A stretch of DNA of 34,921 nt from a bacterium (GCA_905221505.1 CAJNDL010000022.1:1-34921), one strand, 5' to 3'; shown: positions 20,366-29,576, numbered from the stretch's first letter. The notes: generated from the letters alone by a model not told the origin. Made by a program: numbers and translations.

Positions 20366-21795
20366 AAATTTTATTTGTAGCAGCAGAGGGTGCACCCTTT
20401 TCAAAAACAGGTGGTTTGGGAGACGTTATTGGCGCTCTTCCAAAATCACTGGTAAAAGCTGGGCACGAAGTTGCAGTGATTTTACCCTACTATGACATGG
20501 TAGAGGCTAAATTTGGAAATCAGATTGAAGATGTTCTTCATTTTGAGGTTAGTGTTGGTTGGCGCAGACAGTACTGTGGAATTAAGAAAACCGTCTTAAA
20601 CGGTGTAACCTTCTACTTTATTGACAGCCAATATTATTTCTTCCGTGGTCATGTTTACGGTGATTTTGACGATGGGGAACGTTTCGCTTTCTTCCAACTG
20701 GCTGCTATCGAGGCTATGGAAAGGATTGACTTTATTCCTGACCTTCTTCATGTTCATGACTACCATACAGCCATGATTCCTTTCTTGTTAAAGGAAAAAT
20801 ACCGTTGGATTCAAGCTTATCAAGGAATTAAAACTGTTTTAACCATTCATAATTTGGAATTCCAAGGACAATTTTCGGAAGGAATGTTATGGGATTTGTT
20901 TGGAGTTGGCTTTGAACGTTACGCTGATGGAACCCTTCGCTGGAACAACTGTCTGAACTGGATGAAGGCAGGTATTCTCTATGCGGACCGTGTTTCAACA
21001 GTTTCGCCTAGTTATGCTCATGAAATTATGACCAGTCAGTTCGGATGTAACTTGGATCAGATTCTTCGAATGGAGTCCGGCAAGGTATCTGGTATTGTGA
21101 ATGGGATTGATGCTGACCTTTATAATCCTCAGACGGATGTTCTTTTAGACTATCATTTTAGTCAAGAAGATTTGTCTGGGAAAGCCCAAAACAAGGCAAA
21201 ATTGCAAGAAAGAGTTGGCTTGCCTGTTAGAGCTGACGTGCCATTGGTGGGAATTGTTTCTCGTTTGACACGTCAAAAAGGTTTTGATGTCGTGGTCGAA
21301 AGTTTGCATCATATCTTGCAAAATGATGTTCAGATTGTTCTTTTGGGAACTGGAGATCCAGCCTTTGAAGGTGCTTTCTCATGGTTTGCTCAGATTTACC
21401 CAGACAAGCTATCAGCAAATATCACTTTTGATGTCAAACTTGCTCAAGAAATCTACGCTGCTTGTGACCTCTTCCTCATGCCGAGTCGTTTTGAACCATG
21501 TGGCTTGTCTCAAATGATGGCGATGCGGTACGGAACCTTGCCATTGGTTCATGAAGTTGGTGGTTTGCGAGATACTGTCCGCGCTTTCAATCCAATCGAA
21601 GGAAATGGTACAGGTTTTAGCTTTGACAATCTATCTCCTTATTGGTTAAATTGGACTTTCCAAACAGCATTGGACTTGTATAGAAACCATCCTGATGTTT
21701 GGAGAAACTTACAAAAACAAGCTATGGAGTGTGATTTCTCATGGGATACAGCTTGCAAGTCATATCTTGACTTGTACCATAGTTTAGTTAACTAA
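20362..21795 (+). CDS. glgA: Glycogen synthase (ADP-glucose dependent)
   Basis: Adds glucose from ADP-glucose to the growing alpha-1,4 chain. The 477-residue GT5 enzyme has the N-terminal ADP-glucose motif [14 protein letters not shown] (residues 14-27), HVHDYHTA (about 132-139), and the GT-B C-terminal domain with [13 protein letters not shown] (about 296) and the E-X7-E-type region [15 protein letters not shown] (about 374-388). It starts inside the glgD stop (ATGA overlap) and ends the operon at a perfect hairpin terminator. Confidence 0.97.
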   Translation: MKILFVAAEGAPFSKTGGLGDVIGALPKSLVKAGHEVAVILPYYDMVEAKFGNQIEDVLHFEVSVGWRRQYCGIKKTVLNGVTFYFIDSQYYFFRGHVYGDFDDGERFAFFQLAAIEAMERIDFIPDLLHVHDYHTAMIPFLLKEKYRWIQAYQGIKTVLTIHNLEFQGQFSEGMLWDLFGVGFERYADGTLRWNNCLNWMKAGILYADRVSTVSPSYAHEIMTSQFGCNLDQILRMESGKVSGIVNGIDADLYNPQTDVLLDYHFSQEDLSGKAQNKAKLQERVGLPVRADVPLVGIVSRLTRQKGFDVVVESLHHILQNDVQIVLLGTGDPAFEGAFSWFAQIYPDKLSANITFDVKLAQEIYAACDLFLMPSRFEPCGLSQMMAMRYGTLPLVHEVGGLRDTVRAFNPIEGNGTGFSFDNLSPYWLNWTFQTALDLYRNHPDVWRNLQKQAMECDFSWDTACKSYLDLYHSLVN

Positions 21796-21800
21796 TAGAT

Positions 21801-21831
21801 AAAATCGTATGATGACTTCATACGATTTTTG
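21801..21831 (+). terminator. Terminator of the glgBCDA operon
   Basis: AAAATCGTATGA (21801-21812), 5-nt loop, TCATACGATTTT (21818-21829): perfect 12-bp stem running into a T tract, 5 nt past the glgA stop. Confidence 0.92.
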
Positions 21832-21853
21832 GGCTGTTTAGAGAGGAGAACTT

Positions 21854-22498
21854 ATGTCTCAAGTAAAAGGCTTGTGTGTCATGGATGTTGACGGCACCTT
21901 AATCCTAGAAGAAGTGATTGACCTTTTGGGAAGAGAGGCAGGTTGTGAGGAGGAAATTGCGCAGATTACAAGTCGGGCAATGAGAGGAGAGTTGGACTTT
22001 GAAAGCAGTTTAAGAAAAAGAGTGTCCTTGTTGGAAGGTCTTCCTGTTTCGGTCTTTGAGAAAGTTTTTAACTCTATTCATTTAACGCCAAATGCCCAGG
22101 AATTCATTTCCATTCTCCAAAAGAATGGCATCCTAGTAGGTCTGGTGTCTGGTGGATTTACACCAATAGTTGAGAGACTAGCAAAATCCCTTAGTATTAC
22201 CTATTTCTCTGCCAACCAACTTGAAGTCAAAGACGGTCTTCTAACAGGAAAATTAGTTGGAGCAATTATAAGCCCTGAACTCAAACAAGCAACTCTGGAA
22301 AAATGGAGAGAGAAACTAAAACTCCCTAGAGAAAGAACAGTTGCAATCGGTGATGGTGCCAATGACTTATTAATGTTAAAGTCTGCAGGACTGGGAATTG
22401 CTTTTTGTGCCAAAGAAGTACTGAAAAAAGAAATACCACATCATGTAAACAATAGAGATTTTTTTGAAGTTCTTCCTTTGATTGACTATTTAGAATGA
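21854..22498 (+). CDS. serB: HAD-family phosphatase, probable phosphoserine phosphatase
   Basis: Probably removes phosphate from L-phosphoserine, the last step of serine synthesis. The 214-residue cytosolic protein has HAD motif I MDVDGTL (nucleophile Asp at about 11, general acid Asp at 13), motif II LVSGGF (about 97-102), and motifs III/IV K..(X)n..[11 protein letters not shown] (about 168-178), with a SerB-type cap in between. GAGAGGAGAA precedes the ATG. Its stop codon overlaps an ATG of the glycerate kinase reading frame (ATGA), so the two are co-translated. Other HAD phosphatases of this size share the motifs, so the substrate is likely but not certain. Confidence 0.8.
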   Translation: MSQVKGLCVMDVDGTLILEEVIDLLGREAGCEEEIAQITSRAMRGELDFESSLRKRVSLLEGLPVSVFEKVFNSIHLTPNAQEFISILQKNGILVGLVSGGFTPIVERLAKSLSITYFSANQLEVKDGLLTGKLVGAIISPELKQATLEKWREKLKLPRERTVAIGDGANDLLMLKSAGLGIAFCAKEVLKKEIPHHVNNRDFFEVLPLIDYLE

Positions 22499-22506
22499 GG
22501 GAAAAT

Positions 22507-23622
22507 ATGAAGATTGTAATTGCACCAGATTCGTTTAAAGAAAGTTTGACCGCAGAGCAGGTTGCTGAAGCTATTAAAAGAGGCTTCCAACAATCAATAT
22601 CAGATGTAGACTGTCTCCTCTGTCCTGTTGGTGATGGGGGAGAAGGCACTGTAGATGCTATCCGACATTCTCTTGACCTAGAAGAAAAATGGATCCAAGT
22701 GACAGGCCCTTTTGGCTCAAAAGAAGCCATGCGCTATTTTCAAAAAGAACAACTAGCCCTATTCGAAGTTGCTGATTTGGTTGGCCTTGGAAAAATTCCG
22801 CAAGAGAAACGAAATCCACTGCAAATCCAAACTCGTGGTATTGGAGAATTGATTCGCCACCTCATTAGTCAAGAGATTAAAGAAATTTATATTGGCGTTG
22901 GTGGTACGGCTAGTAATGACGGTGGTATAGGTATTGCTGCTGGTTTAGGGTATCAATTTTATGATAGGGATGGAAATGTCTTGACTGCTTGCGGTCAGAC
23001 CTTACTAAACTTAGCTTCTGTTTCAACAGAAAATTGCTATAAAATTCCTGAAGATGTTCACATTCGTATTTTAGCAGATGTCGTGAGTCCCTTATGTGGA
23101 CACCAAGGTGCGACCTACACGTTTGGCAAGCAAAAAGGCCTAGATCCTACTATGTTTGTGGCAGTAGATCAGGCAATTCAAGATTTTTATGAAAAAGTCT
23201 CCCTTGCAACATTGGAAATTAAAGGAGCAGGAGCTGGTGGAGGCATTGCTGGCGGTTTGTGTGCCTTTGCTCAGGCAAGTATAGTATCTGGAATTGACAC
23301 CTGTTTAGATTTGATTGACTTTGATAAGAAAGTTGCAGATGCTGACTTGGTTATCGTTGGTGAAGGAAGACTAGATCGTCAAAGTTTAGCAGGGAAAGCG
23401 CCTATAGGTGTTGCAAAAAGAACCCCTGTCGGAGTTCCTGTTGTCGCTATTTGTGGCAGTCTCGCTGAAGATTTACCTACGCTACCATTTGAAAATATCC
23501 AAGCTGCCTTTTCTATTTTGGAGAAAAGTGAACCTCTAGAAGATAGTCTGAAAAATGCCAGTATTTATTTGGAGCATACGGCCACCAATATTGGACATTT
23601 ATTAAAGATGCCTAAGATTTAG
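22507..23622 (+). CDS. glxK: Glycerate kinase (GlxK/GarK family)
   Basis: Phosphorylates D-glycerate to phosphoglycerate (2-phosphoglycerate in the GarK class), feeding lower glycolysis next to enolase. About 371 residues, with the family N-terminus [29 protein letters not shown] (about 38-50), [13 protein letters not shown] (about 131-143), [12 protein letters not shown] (about 238-249) and [16 protein letters not shown] (about 282-297). I chose ATG 22507 because the family starts MKIVIAPDS and AGGGA lies 4 nt upstream; ATG 22495 is in frame and overlaps the serB stop. Its 3' end overlaps the convergent DUF1694 gene by 4 nt, with no terminator between them. Confidence 0.9.
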   Translation: MKIVIAPDSFKESLTAEQVAEAIKRGFQQSISDVDCLLCPVGDGGEGTVDAIRHSLDLEEKWIQVTGPFGSKEAMRYFQKEQLALFEVADLVGLGKIPQEKRNPLQIQTRGIGELIRHLISQEIKEIYIGVGGTASNDGGIGIAAGLGYQFYDRDGNVLTACGQTLLNLASVSTENCYKIPEDVHIRILADVVSPLCGHQGATYTFGKQKGLDPTMFVAVDQAIQDFYEKVSLATLEIKGAGAGGGIAGGLCAFAQASIVSGIDTCLDLIDFDKKVADADLVIVGEGRLDRQSLAGKAPIGVAKRTPVGVPVVAICGSLAEDLPTLPFENIQAAFSILEKSEPLEDSLKNASIYLEHTATNIGHLLKMPKI

Positions 23623-24065
23623 CCAAACCATTTCTTCCAGATGGATGTTTTGGCAGGTTCTTCCTTTTTAACTTCCCAAAGTTTTGCAAAAGCAAGTCGA
23701 AGGTCCTTTTCTTCTACTTGAACTGGTGCATTCGTATGAATAATCAGACCGAAAGGAGAAGAAGTGTGGTCTTCAGATACTATGGTAGCTTGGCTATCAG
23801 TTTCTTTTGCTTCTTTTAAGTAGAAAACTTGCTTGTCAAATTCGATATTTGGGGAAATCTTAACAAATAGAGGCTCAGCCTTTTCCTGAAGGTTCTCTAA
23901 AATAGATAAAAATCCCTTTTCTAGCTGAGGGCTATTTGCCGTATCAATATCTGCATAACCAAGAACTCTTTCCTCAAAAGTACCAAGATAGCGTCTTTGC
24001 TCATCTGGATTTAATTTTGGCCCACCATGAGCTTTTTCAAGTAATTGTTTTGATAAATCTGTCAT
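23619..24065 (-). CDS. DUF1694 (YueI-like) protein
   Basis: A 148-residue soluble protein of the DUF1694/YueI family; function unknown. The N-terminus [21 protein letters not shown] is the conserved part. No signal peptide or membrane segment is seen. It is the only minus-strand gene left of the dif site, lying between and opposite to glycerate kinase and eno. The -10 (TGATATACT) ends exactly 6 nt before its ATG and there is no ribosome-binding site, so the message is predicted to be leaderless. The stop overlaps the end of the convergent glycerate kinase gene. Confidence 0.85.
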   Translation of the reverse strand: MTDLSKQLLEKAHGGPKLNPDEQRRYLGTFEERVLGYADIDTANSPQLEKGFLSILENLQEKAEPLFVKISPNIEFDKQVFYLKEAKETDSQATIVSEDHTSSPFGLIIHTNAPVQVEEKDLRLAFAKLWEVKKEEPAKTSIWKKWFG

Positions 24066-24071
24066 GAAAAC

Positions 24072-24080
24072 AGTATATCA
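24072..24080 (-). promoter_or_regulatory. Extended -10 of the DUF1694 gene (predicts leaderless mRNA)
   Basis: On the minus strand TGATATACT runs 24080 to 24072; the A of ATG is at 24065, 6 nt spacer. The -35 is weak. Confidence 0.6.
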
Positions 24081-24161
24081 TAAAAGTTAGAATAAAACAG
24101 ACAAAAGAAAGCGATTACTTTATAAAGTTAAGGAAAATTTGCACAAAGATAACGTTTTTTC

Positions 24162-24190
24162 TTGAAAAAGGAGGGGTTTTAAGGTATTAT
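24162..24190 (+). promoter_or_regulatory. eno promoter
   Basis: -35 TTGAAA (24162-24167), 17-nt spacer, -10 TATTAT (24185-24190). Leader about 32 nt with AAGGAG (24215-24220) before ATG 24229. Confidence 0.85.
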
Positions 24191-24225
24191 AGAGGTGTAA
24201 AAAATTTAACTCATAAGGAGAGTAA

Positions 24226-25533
<1,308 letters not shown>

Positions 25534-25554
25534 TCGTTGATTTAACAATGTTTC

Positions 25555-25590
25555 TAGCCCCTCGGATTTTATCCGAAGGGCTATTTTTGC
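25555..25590 (+). terminator. eno terminator
   Basis: AGCCCCTCGGAT (25556-25567) and ATCCGAAGGGGCT (25571-25583) pair over 12 bp with one bulged base and a tiny loop, followed by ATTTTTG. Confidence 0.92.
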
Positions 25591-25598
25591 GTTCAGGG

Positions 25599-25617
25599 GG
25601 CATAAAAGGGGCATAAC
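25599..25617. repeat. Direct repeat beside the integrase fragment, possible att remnant
   Basis: GGGGCATAA occurs twice, separated by AA, directly between the eno terminator and the 3' end of the integrase fragment. Integrases usually sit next to their attachment site, so this may be what is left of an att core. Confidence 0.35.
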
Positions 25618-25620
25618 TTT

Positions 25621-25815
25621 TTAAAAAATCTTTTTCATCACTTTGTCCAGTACATTGATCGCTTCGTCTTTCATGTTCTTTGTGACATGGGTGTAGATAG
25701 AAGTAGTGACTTCGGAATCAGAATGACCAACCCTATCCATGATTGTTTTTAGAGGAATTTTATTTTCTGATAAAATATTGGCCATCGCAGGTAGCATGTT
25801 TTTATAGGTGCTCAA
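25621..25815 (-). pseudogene. C-terminal fragment of a phage/ICE-type tyrosine integrase
   Basis: 64 codons matching the end of phage-type integrases: ENKIPLKTIMDRVGHSDSEV then TTSIYTHVT with the catalytic His (GHSD) and Tyr (IYTHV), then a normal C-terminus. The Arg-His-x-x-Arg box and everything upstream are missing, and the bases just upstream (LSTYKNMLPAMA region) look degraded, so it is a remnant. It probably marks an element once integrated between eno and xerS and since lost. Confidence 0.75.
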
Positions 25816-25960
25816 TTTAATTTATTTTTGTAGAATTCTCTTATTTTGAGATGAATACCAATTATAAGTGATTTGCATATCCAGGATATTACAAAGAAGG
25901 GCAAGCTAGTGGCCACATAAATTTTATTTCATATTTTGTAAAGCTTTTTACTATGTCAGA

Positions 25961-25989
25961 AATTATATTTGATAGGATCAAATATAATT
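25961..25989. repeat. 13-bp perfect inverted repeat downstream of xerS
   Basis: AATTATATTTGAT (25961-25973), 3-nt loop, ATCAAATATAATT (25977-25989). It lies 53 bases past the xerS stop. No T-run follows in either direction, so its role as terminator is doubtful. Confidence 0.6.
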
Positions 25990-26041
25990 AATAGTTTATT
26001 GAATCCCTTTCTATTTTGTTACATAATTTATTTTATGTAGT

Positions 26042-27112
26042 TTATAAACTATCCAGAGCATTCTTTTGTTCATCGTTGACAATATGGGTATAGAGGTCAG
26101 TGACTTGTGTACTGGCATGTCCTAGCTGATGGCTAACCAAAACTTGCGATTTGGTCGCATCATAAAGCCTAGTTGCTAAGGTATGGCGGAGCTTGTGGGG
26201 AGTTACACGGACTTTGAAGTCCTCCGAGTACTTAGCAACCATCTTTTCCACGCTGGAAGCATCGATACGGTTGGGAACACCTCTATAGAGTGTTAAAAAG
26301 AGGGCTGTATCCGTCTTTTCCGTCTTATAGCGTTGATTTCGAATGGCTAGATAATTCTCTAAATAAGGTTTTGCAAAGGCAGCGACATTGACCGAGTCAC
26401 GTTTGCCACCTTTTCGAGTGACATCAATAACCATCATCTTAAGATTGAGATCTCTTAGATTCAGATTAACAGCTTCAGATAAGCGGACACCGGACGCCAA
26501 GAGAAGGGCAATAATGGCCAAATCACGTTCCTTATTTTTATTGAATGATGATAGAGCACGATTTGAGAGCTGTTGTGGGTACTCTTTGTCGATATAAGTC
26601 AGAAACCCTTCTGTTTCATCACCTAGAAAGAGCTTTTGTTTGATGTTTTCAGCTCTGGCAGCAAGTGTTTCTTTCTTTTTCTTGGTTGAAACTTTTTTCA
26701 TTACATTTCGATAGAAATAAGGTTCTCCCTGGTCATTTTCAACTTCCTCAGTTAGATATTTATAAAGACTGGAAAGGGCTGACAAGGTGCGGTTGATTGT
26801 CGTTTGGGAAACTCCTTGTTTAGTTGTATTGGCATTCAGCAAAGGACGTTCACGTAGATAAAGGATGAAGGCTTCCATGTCTTTCTTAGACATATTTTCC
26901 AAGACAGATAAAGAAATATCAGACATTTTATCGGCGTTTGAAATACCAGACTCCAAAATCCAGCTGAAAAATCGATCGTATTCCTTGAGGTATTCGTACA
27001 AGGTTGTAAAACTGTAGGGAACAGCAAGCTTAGATTGGTAGTATTCCAGAACATACCAGGGCATGATTTGTTTTAGTTTGTCGATTCGCTCCAGTAAAAT
27101 CTCACGTTTCAT
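26042..27112 (-). CDS. xerS: Tyrosine recombinase XerS
   Basis: The single Xer recombinase of streptococci, which resolves chromosome dimers at difSL together with FtsK. The length of 356 residues is that of XerS, longer than XerC/D. The catalytic set is complete: Arg in ASGVRLSEA (about 226), Lys in TRKGGKRD (about 251), [11 protein letters not shown] (His-x-x-Arg, about 303-306), HQLGHAS (about 329) and the nucleophile Tyr in TDLYTHI (about 341). The difSL site lies 52 bases upstream of the ATG, as is usual. GGAG lies 7-8 nt before the start. The promoter's -35 box is the end of difSL itself, so XerS may repress its own gene. Confidence 0.97.
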   Translation of the reverse strand: MKREILLERIDKLKQIMPWYVLEYYQSKLAVPYSFTTLYEYLKEYDRFFSWILESGISNADKMSDISLSVLENMSKKDMEAFILYLRERPLLNANTTKQGVSQTTINRTLSALSSLYKYLTEEVENDQGEPYFYRNVMKKVSTKKKKETLAARAENIKQKLFLGDETEGFLTYIDKEYPQQLSNRALSSFNKNKERDLAIIALLLASGVRLSEAVNLNLRDLNLKMMVIDVTRKGGKRDSVNVAAFAKPYLENYLAIRNQRYKTEKTDTALFLTLYRGVPNRIDASSVEKMVAKYSEDFKVRVTPHKLRHTLATRLYDATKSQVLVSHQLGHASTQVTDLYTHIVNDEQKNALDSL

Positions 27113-27141
27113 GTATTTTCTCCATAATTAAGTCTACAATT

Positions 27142-27170
27142 AGTATAGCATAGACTAATATATTTTTCAA
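27142..27170 (-). promoter_or_regulatory. xerS promoter, overlapping difSL
   Basis: Minus strand: -35 TTGAAA (27170-27165), 17-nt spacer, extended -10 TGCTATACT (27150-27142). The -35 hexamer is exactly the last 6 bases of the dif site. The leader also contains inverted repeats (ATTAGT/ACTAAT, AGTCTA/TAGACT). Confidence 0.8.
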
Positions 27171-27195
27171 GAAAATTATAGTTTTTCGGAAAGAT
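27165..27195 (-). other. difSL chromosome dimer resolution site
   Basis: The 31-bp site reads on the minus strand from ATCTTTCCGAAAAACT to ATAATTTTCTTGAAA, matching the streptococcal/lactococcal difSL as I remember it, with CCGAAAA and TTTTC arms. It lies just upstream of xerS, the conserved arrangement. It marks the replication terminus; gene orientation switches here. Confidence 0.9.
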
Positions 27196-27442
27196 GTTAT
27201 AGGAGTTTTTTAAAGTGATAAAAAGACTTAGACCGAAGATATAACTAAAAATTTTTTTTCGTTCAAAATTGTCTAAAATGTACATTATTAAAGTGAAATT
27301 TGTACATTATCCAATCTTAAAATAAAGTACATTTTTCAAAGAGTGTACATTACCCCTTAAACTCAGTCGTATCAAGGGTTTATCCACTGTCTAGGTAAAA
27401 GTACAAAAATTTCCAGTTTTCGGATCTAAATCTTTGGAGTTA
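27196..27442. other. Gene-free region with TGTACATTA repeats and a DnaA-box-like 9-mer
   Basis: No gene is seen. TGTACATTA occurs exactly at 27279, 27301 and 27344, with a degenerate copy (AGTACATTT) at 27326. TTATCCACT at 27380-27388 matches the DnaA box TTATCCACA at 8 of 9 positions. Confidence 0.6.
27279..27352 (+). repeat. Iteron-like TGTACATTA direct repeats
   Basis: Three exact copies and one degenerate copy of a 9-mer with a palindromic TGTACA core, start-to-start spacings 22, 25 and 18. Could be binding sites of a replication initiator or of a regulator. Confidence 0.55.
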
Positions 27443-27637
27443 TTATTGTGAATTATTATCTAGTGCTTTTTCGAGTTTCCAAATACTAAACCAGAATGAA
27501 ATAGTCAGCAGAATAAGGAAAATAAAAAAGAGATTATCAGTAACGAAACTTCTGTTCATTCTACATAACTGAAGAGCTATATAAGGAGCTATGAGATACA
27601 AAATACATTGTATAATTGCTATTGTTTTCTTTTTCAT
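27443..27637 (-). CDS. Small two-helix membrane protein, unknown
   Basis: A 64-residue ORF with two clear hydrophobic segments (about 5-25 and 33-53), a Lys-rich N-terminus (MKKKTIA) and a polar C-terminal tail (KLEKALDNNSQ). I do not recognise the family. The ribosome site is weak (TAAGA only), and an AAAGGAG about 40 bases upstream is too far away to serve this ATG. A 25-bp inverted repeat (27648-27672) lies immediately upstream and could be an operator. It lies between the dif-side repeats and metK, on the same strand as metK but beyond its terminator. It might be a remnant of an element. Confidence 0.45.
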   Translation of the reverse strand: MKKKTIAIIQCILYLIAPYIALQLCRMNRSFVTDNLFFIFLILLTISFWFSIWKLEKALDNNSQ

Positions 27638-27647
27638 GATTTTAATC

Positions 27648-27672
27648 TTACTGTATAGATTAAATACAGTAA
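27648..27672. promoter_or_regulatory. Inverted repeat upstream of the 64-residue ORF
   Basis: TTACTGTA (27648-27655), 9-nt spacer, TACAGTAA (27665-27672). Perfect 8-bp arms 10 bases before the start codon suggest a repressor site or a leader hairpin. Confidence 0.45.
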
Positions 27673-27767
27673 ACTCCTTTCTAGCTTTTATCGTTTACTA
27701 TTTTTAACTTAATTATAGTCTTATTTTTAAGAAAGTTCAATTATTTGTATGTGAAATGTTTTATCAG

Positions 27768-27792
27768 TAAAAAAGAGGGGAAGTTCCCCTCT
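27768..27792 (-). terminator. metK terminator
   Basis: On the minus strand AGAGGGGA, 3-nt loop, TCCCCTCT (27792-27774), then a run of T. Located 8 bases past the metK stop codon. Confidence 0.92.
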
Positions 27793-27799
27793 CAAGATT

Positions 27800-28990
27800 T
27801 TATTTGACTGCTTCTTTCAAAGCGTCTACCTTGTCCAAACGTTCCCATGGAAGGTCAATATCTGTACGTCCCATGTGTCCATAAGCTGCTGTTTGACGGT
27901 AAATTGGGCGCTTAAGATCCAACATTTGGATAATTCCTGCAGGACGAAGGTCAAAGATTTGACGTGCTGCTTTTTCAAGCTTGCTTTCAGCTACTGTTCC
28001 TGTACCGAAAGTATCGATACGAACAGAAACAGGTTGGGCAACACCGATAGCGTAAGCCAATTGAACTTCTGCCTTCTTAGCAAGACCGGCTGCAACAATA
28101 TTCTTTGCAATATAGCGAGCCGCATATGACGCAGAACGATCCACCTTAGTCGCATCTTTACCAGAGAAGGCACCGCCACCATGACGAGAGTAGCCACCAT
28201 AGGTATCCACGATAATCTTACGACCAGTCAAACCTGAGTCTCCTTGAGGTCCACCGATTACAAAACGACCAGTAGGATTGATGAAGAATTTTGTTTGCTC
28301 ATCCAAATAAGAAGCTGGAATCACTTCCTTGATAACCTTGTTGATGACATCATTGTGAATTTGTTCGTTGCTGACTTCTGGATCGTGCTGAGTTGAAATA
28401 ACGACCGTGTCCACACGTACTGGACGGTCATTTTCATCATACTCAACCGTAACTTGTGATTTAGCATCTGGGCGAAGATAGCTGATTTCACCAGATTTAC
28501 GAAGTTCTGCCAGACGACGAACCAATTTATGACTGAGTGAAATTGGCAATGGCATGAGCTCTTCTGTTTCATCCACTGCAAATCCAAACATGAGACCTTG
28601 GTCGCCAGCACCAATCAAGTCAAGTGGATCTTGATCTGCATTTCCACGAATCTCCAAGGCTTCGTTAACCCCTTGGGCGATATCTGGTGACTGCTCAACA
28701 AGTGACGGATGGACTCCCACCGTCTCAGCAGAAAAACCATACTCTGTATTGGTGTAACCAATCTCTGCAATGGTATCACGAACTACACGGTTAATATCCA
28801 CATAAGCATTTGTAGAAATTTCACCAAAAACGTGGACTGAACCAGTATAGACAGCTGTCTCAGCAGCAACGTGCGCCTCTGGATCCTTGGCTAAAATAGC
28901 ATCCAAAATCGCATCTGAAATTTGGTCTGCAATCTTATCTGGATGCCCCTCAGATACAGATTCAGACGTGAATAATTTACGTTCTGACAT
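27800..28990 (-). CDS. metK: S-adenosylmethionine synthetase
   Basis: Makes S-adenosylmethionine from methionine and ATP. The protein (396 residues) is full length, with the N-terminal ATP-site [18 protein letters not shown], the [10 protein letters not shown] loop (about 127-136), and the phosphate-binding [23 protein letters not shown] stretch ([19 protein letters not shown] here, about 271-289). ATG 28990 is preceded by GGGGGG (29004-28999), 8 nt away, which is also the 3' half of the riboswitch helix P1. SAM binding would therefore hide the ribosome site. Single-gene unit with its own promoter, riboswitch and terminator. Confidence 0.98.
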   Translation of the reverse strand: MSERKLFTSESVSEGHPDKIADQISDAILDAILAKDPEAHVAAETAVYTGSVHVFGEISTNAYVDINRVVRDTIAEIGYTNTEYGFSAETVGVHPSLVEQSPDIAQGVNEALEIRGNADQDPLDLIGAGDQGLMFGFAVDETEELMPLPISLSHKLVRRLAELRKSGEISYLRPDAKSQVTVEYDENDRPVRVDTVVISTQHDPEVSNEQIHNDVINKVIKEVIPASYLDEQTKFFINPTGRFVIGGPQGDSGLTGRKIIVDTYGGYSRHGGGAFSGKDATKVDRSASYAARYIAKNIVAAGLAKKAEVQLAYAIGVAQPVSVRIDTFGTGTVAESKLEKAARQIFDLRPAGIIQMLDLKRPIYRQTAAYGHMGRTDIDLPWERLDKVDALKEAVK

Positions 28991-29021
28991 AAAAATGTCC
29001 CCCCTTAAAAATAGTGTTATA

Positions 29022-29042
29022 GAGTTACAAAGTACTGGTAGG
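29022..29042 (-). repeat. Riboswitch 3' arm, metK-proximal copy
   Basis: 21 bases that differ from 29188-29208 at one position (GGTAGG against GATAGG at the plus-strand end). Contains the conserved UUUGUAAC of SMK boxes. Confidence 0.8.
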
Positions 29043-29187
29043 TATTTTCATTTTCTAAGAGTTACGACGCGAAAGAAATAAAAACGATACTTTTTTATTT
29101 CTGAAGCTAGTAAGGCGCATAGGGTGACCGCGTTATAGCGGCAACCGTAGAATGACGAGCGACTACTTTGGAGCCGTCATTCTTTGC

Positions 29188-29208
29188 GAGTTACAAAGTA
29201 CTGATAGG
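29188..29208 (-). repeat. Riboswitch 3' arm, internal copy
   Basis: Second copy of the 21-base element, 166 bases from the first. Its CCUAUC pairs with GGUAGG of the 5' arm using one G-U pair, giving a compact SMK-like P2. Confidence 0.75.
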
Positions 29209-29261
29209 AAAACTCTTAGTGATAAATACCTACCATCTTATCGGGACTATATAACTTTATC

Positions 29262-29270
29262 ATTATACCA
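29262..29270 (-). promoter_or_regulatory. metK promoter (extended -10)
   Basis: Minus strand TGGTATAAT; start of transcription about 29255, 8 nt before the riboswitch 5' arm. The -35 is weak. Confidence 0.7.
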
Positions 29271-29294
29271 TTTTTAAGTGCAATTTGCAGTCTA

Positions 29295-29402
29295 TATACT
29301 CAATAAAAATCAAAGAACAGTTTTTGATTGTAGATAAAACTGACTCAATTAGTAACATATACCTAATACAAGATGACGCTAACTTGTTTTGAAGAGTATT
29401 AA
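29295..29402 (-). repeat. Degenerate BOX element
   Basis: Starts TATACTCAATAAAAATCAAA and ends TTTTGAAGAGTATT, the reverse of the BOX at 14227. Inside are GTAGATAAAACTGAC and TTAGTAACATATACCTA, boxC/boxA-like. It lies directly upstream of the metK promoter. Confidence 0.7.
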
Positions 29403-29472
29403 TGTACTGTTTCAATTTCTACTAATCTATTTTCAATAGGTGTTTAACAACCTTAATATTATGCGTACTATT

Positions 29473-29511
29473 ATTTTCAAACTATTGTGTCCTGAACAAT
29501 AGTTTGAAAAT
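29473..29511. repeat. 16-bp perfect inverted repeat
   Basis: ATTTTCAAACTATTGT (29473-29488), 7-nt loop GTCCTGA, ACAATAGTTTGAAAAT (29496-29511). No T-run on either side. It lies about 60 bases upstream of the DUF3270 -10 and 200 bases from the metK promoter. Confidence 0.75.
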
Positions 29512-29567
29512 GAAAAGGGACTTTATTCTTTTTGTAACCTTACTGTAATAATTATCCGATTAAAAAA

Positions 29568-29576
29568 TGATAAAAT
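29568..29576 (+). promoter_or_regulatory. Extended -10 of the DUF3270 gene
   Basis: TGATAAAAT, leader about 20 nt with AAGGAGAG (29591-29598) before ATG 29603. Confidence 0.6.

Larger units (their letters stand above)
28993..29255 (-). promoter_or_regulatory. SMK (SAM-III) riboswitch of metK, with a long internal insertion and two 3' arms
   Basis: Read on the minus strand. The 5' arm GUCCCGAUAAGAUGGUAGG begins at 29247 and matches the E. faecalis SMK core (GUUCCCGAAAGGAUGG...). The 3' arm CCUACCAGUACUUUGUAAC (29042-29024) matches CC.GAUGCCUUGUAAC. GUCCC (29247-29243) pairs with GGGAC of the ribosome site (29001-28997), forming P1. GGUAGGUAUUU (29234-29224) pairs with AAAUACCUACC (29047-29037), and a further 9-bp helix joins 29219-29211 to 29063-29055. 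A second 3' arm, CCUAUCAGUACUUUGUAAC (29208-29190), also fits the 5' arm. Between the two lie extra hairpins. SMK boxes turn off translation when SAM is bound. Confidence 0.75.

Noticed and set aside
24106..24119. cre-like site upstream of eno (AGAAAGCGATTACT)
   Set aside because: Two mismatches to the consensus, including both outer positions, and it lies upstream of the -35; too weak to list as a site.
26388..26597. 69-codon ORF antisense to xerS
   Set aside because: Arg/Ser-rich shadow of the xerS coding frame without a ribosome site.
29064..29187. tRNA-like or T-box element in the metK leader insertion
   Set aside because: Hairpins are present, but no cloverleaf, no anticodon arm and no T-box sequence (TGGNACCGCG) can be made out.
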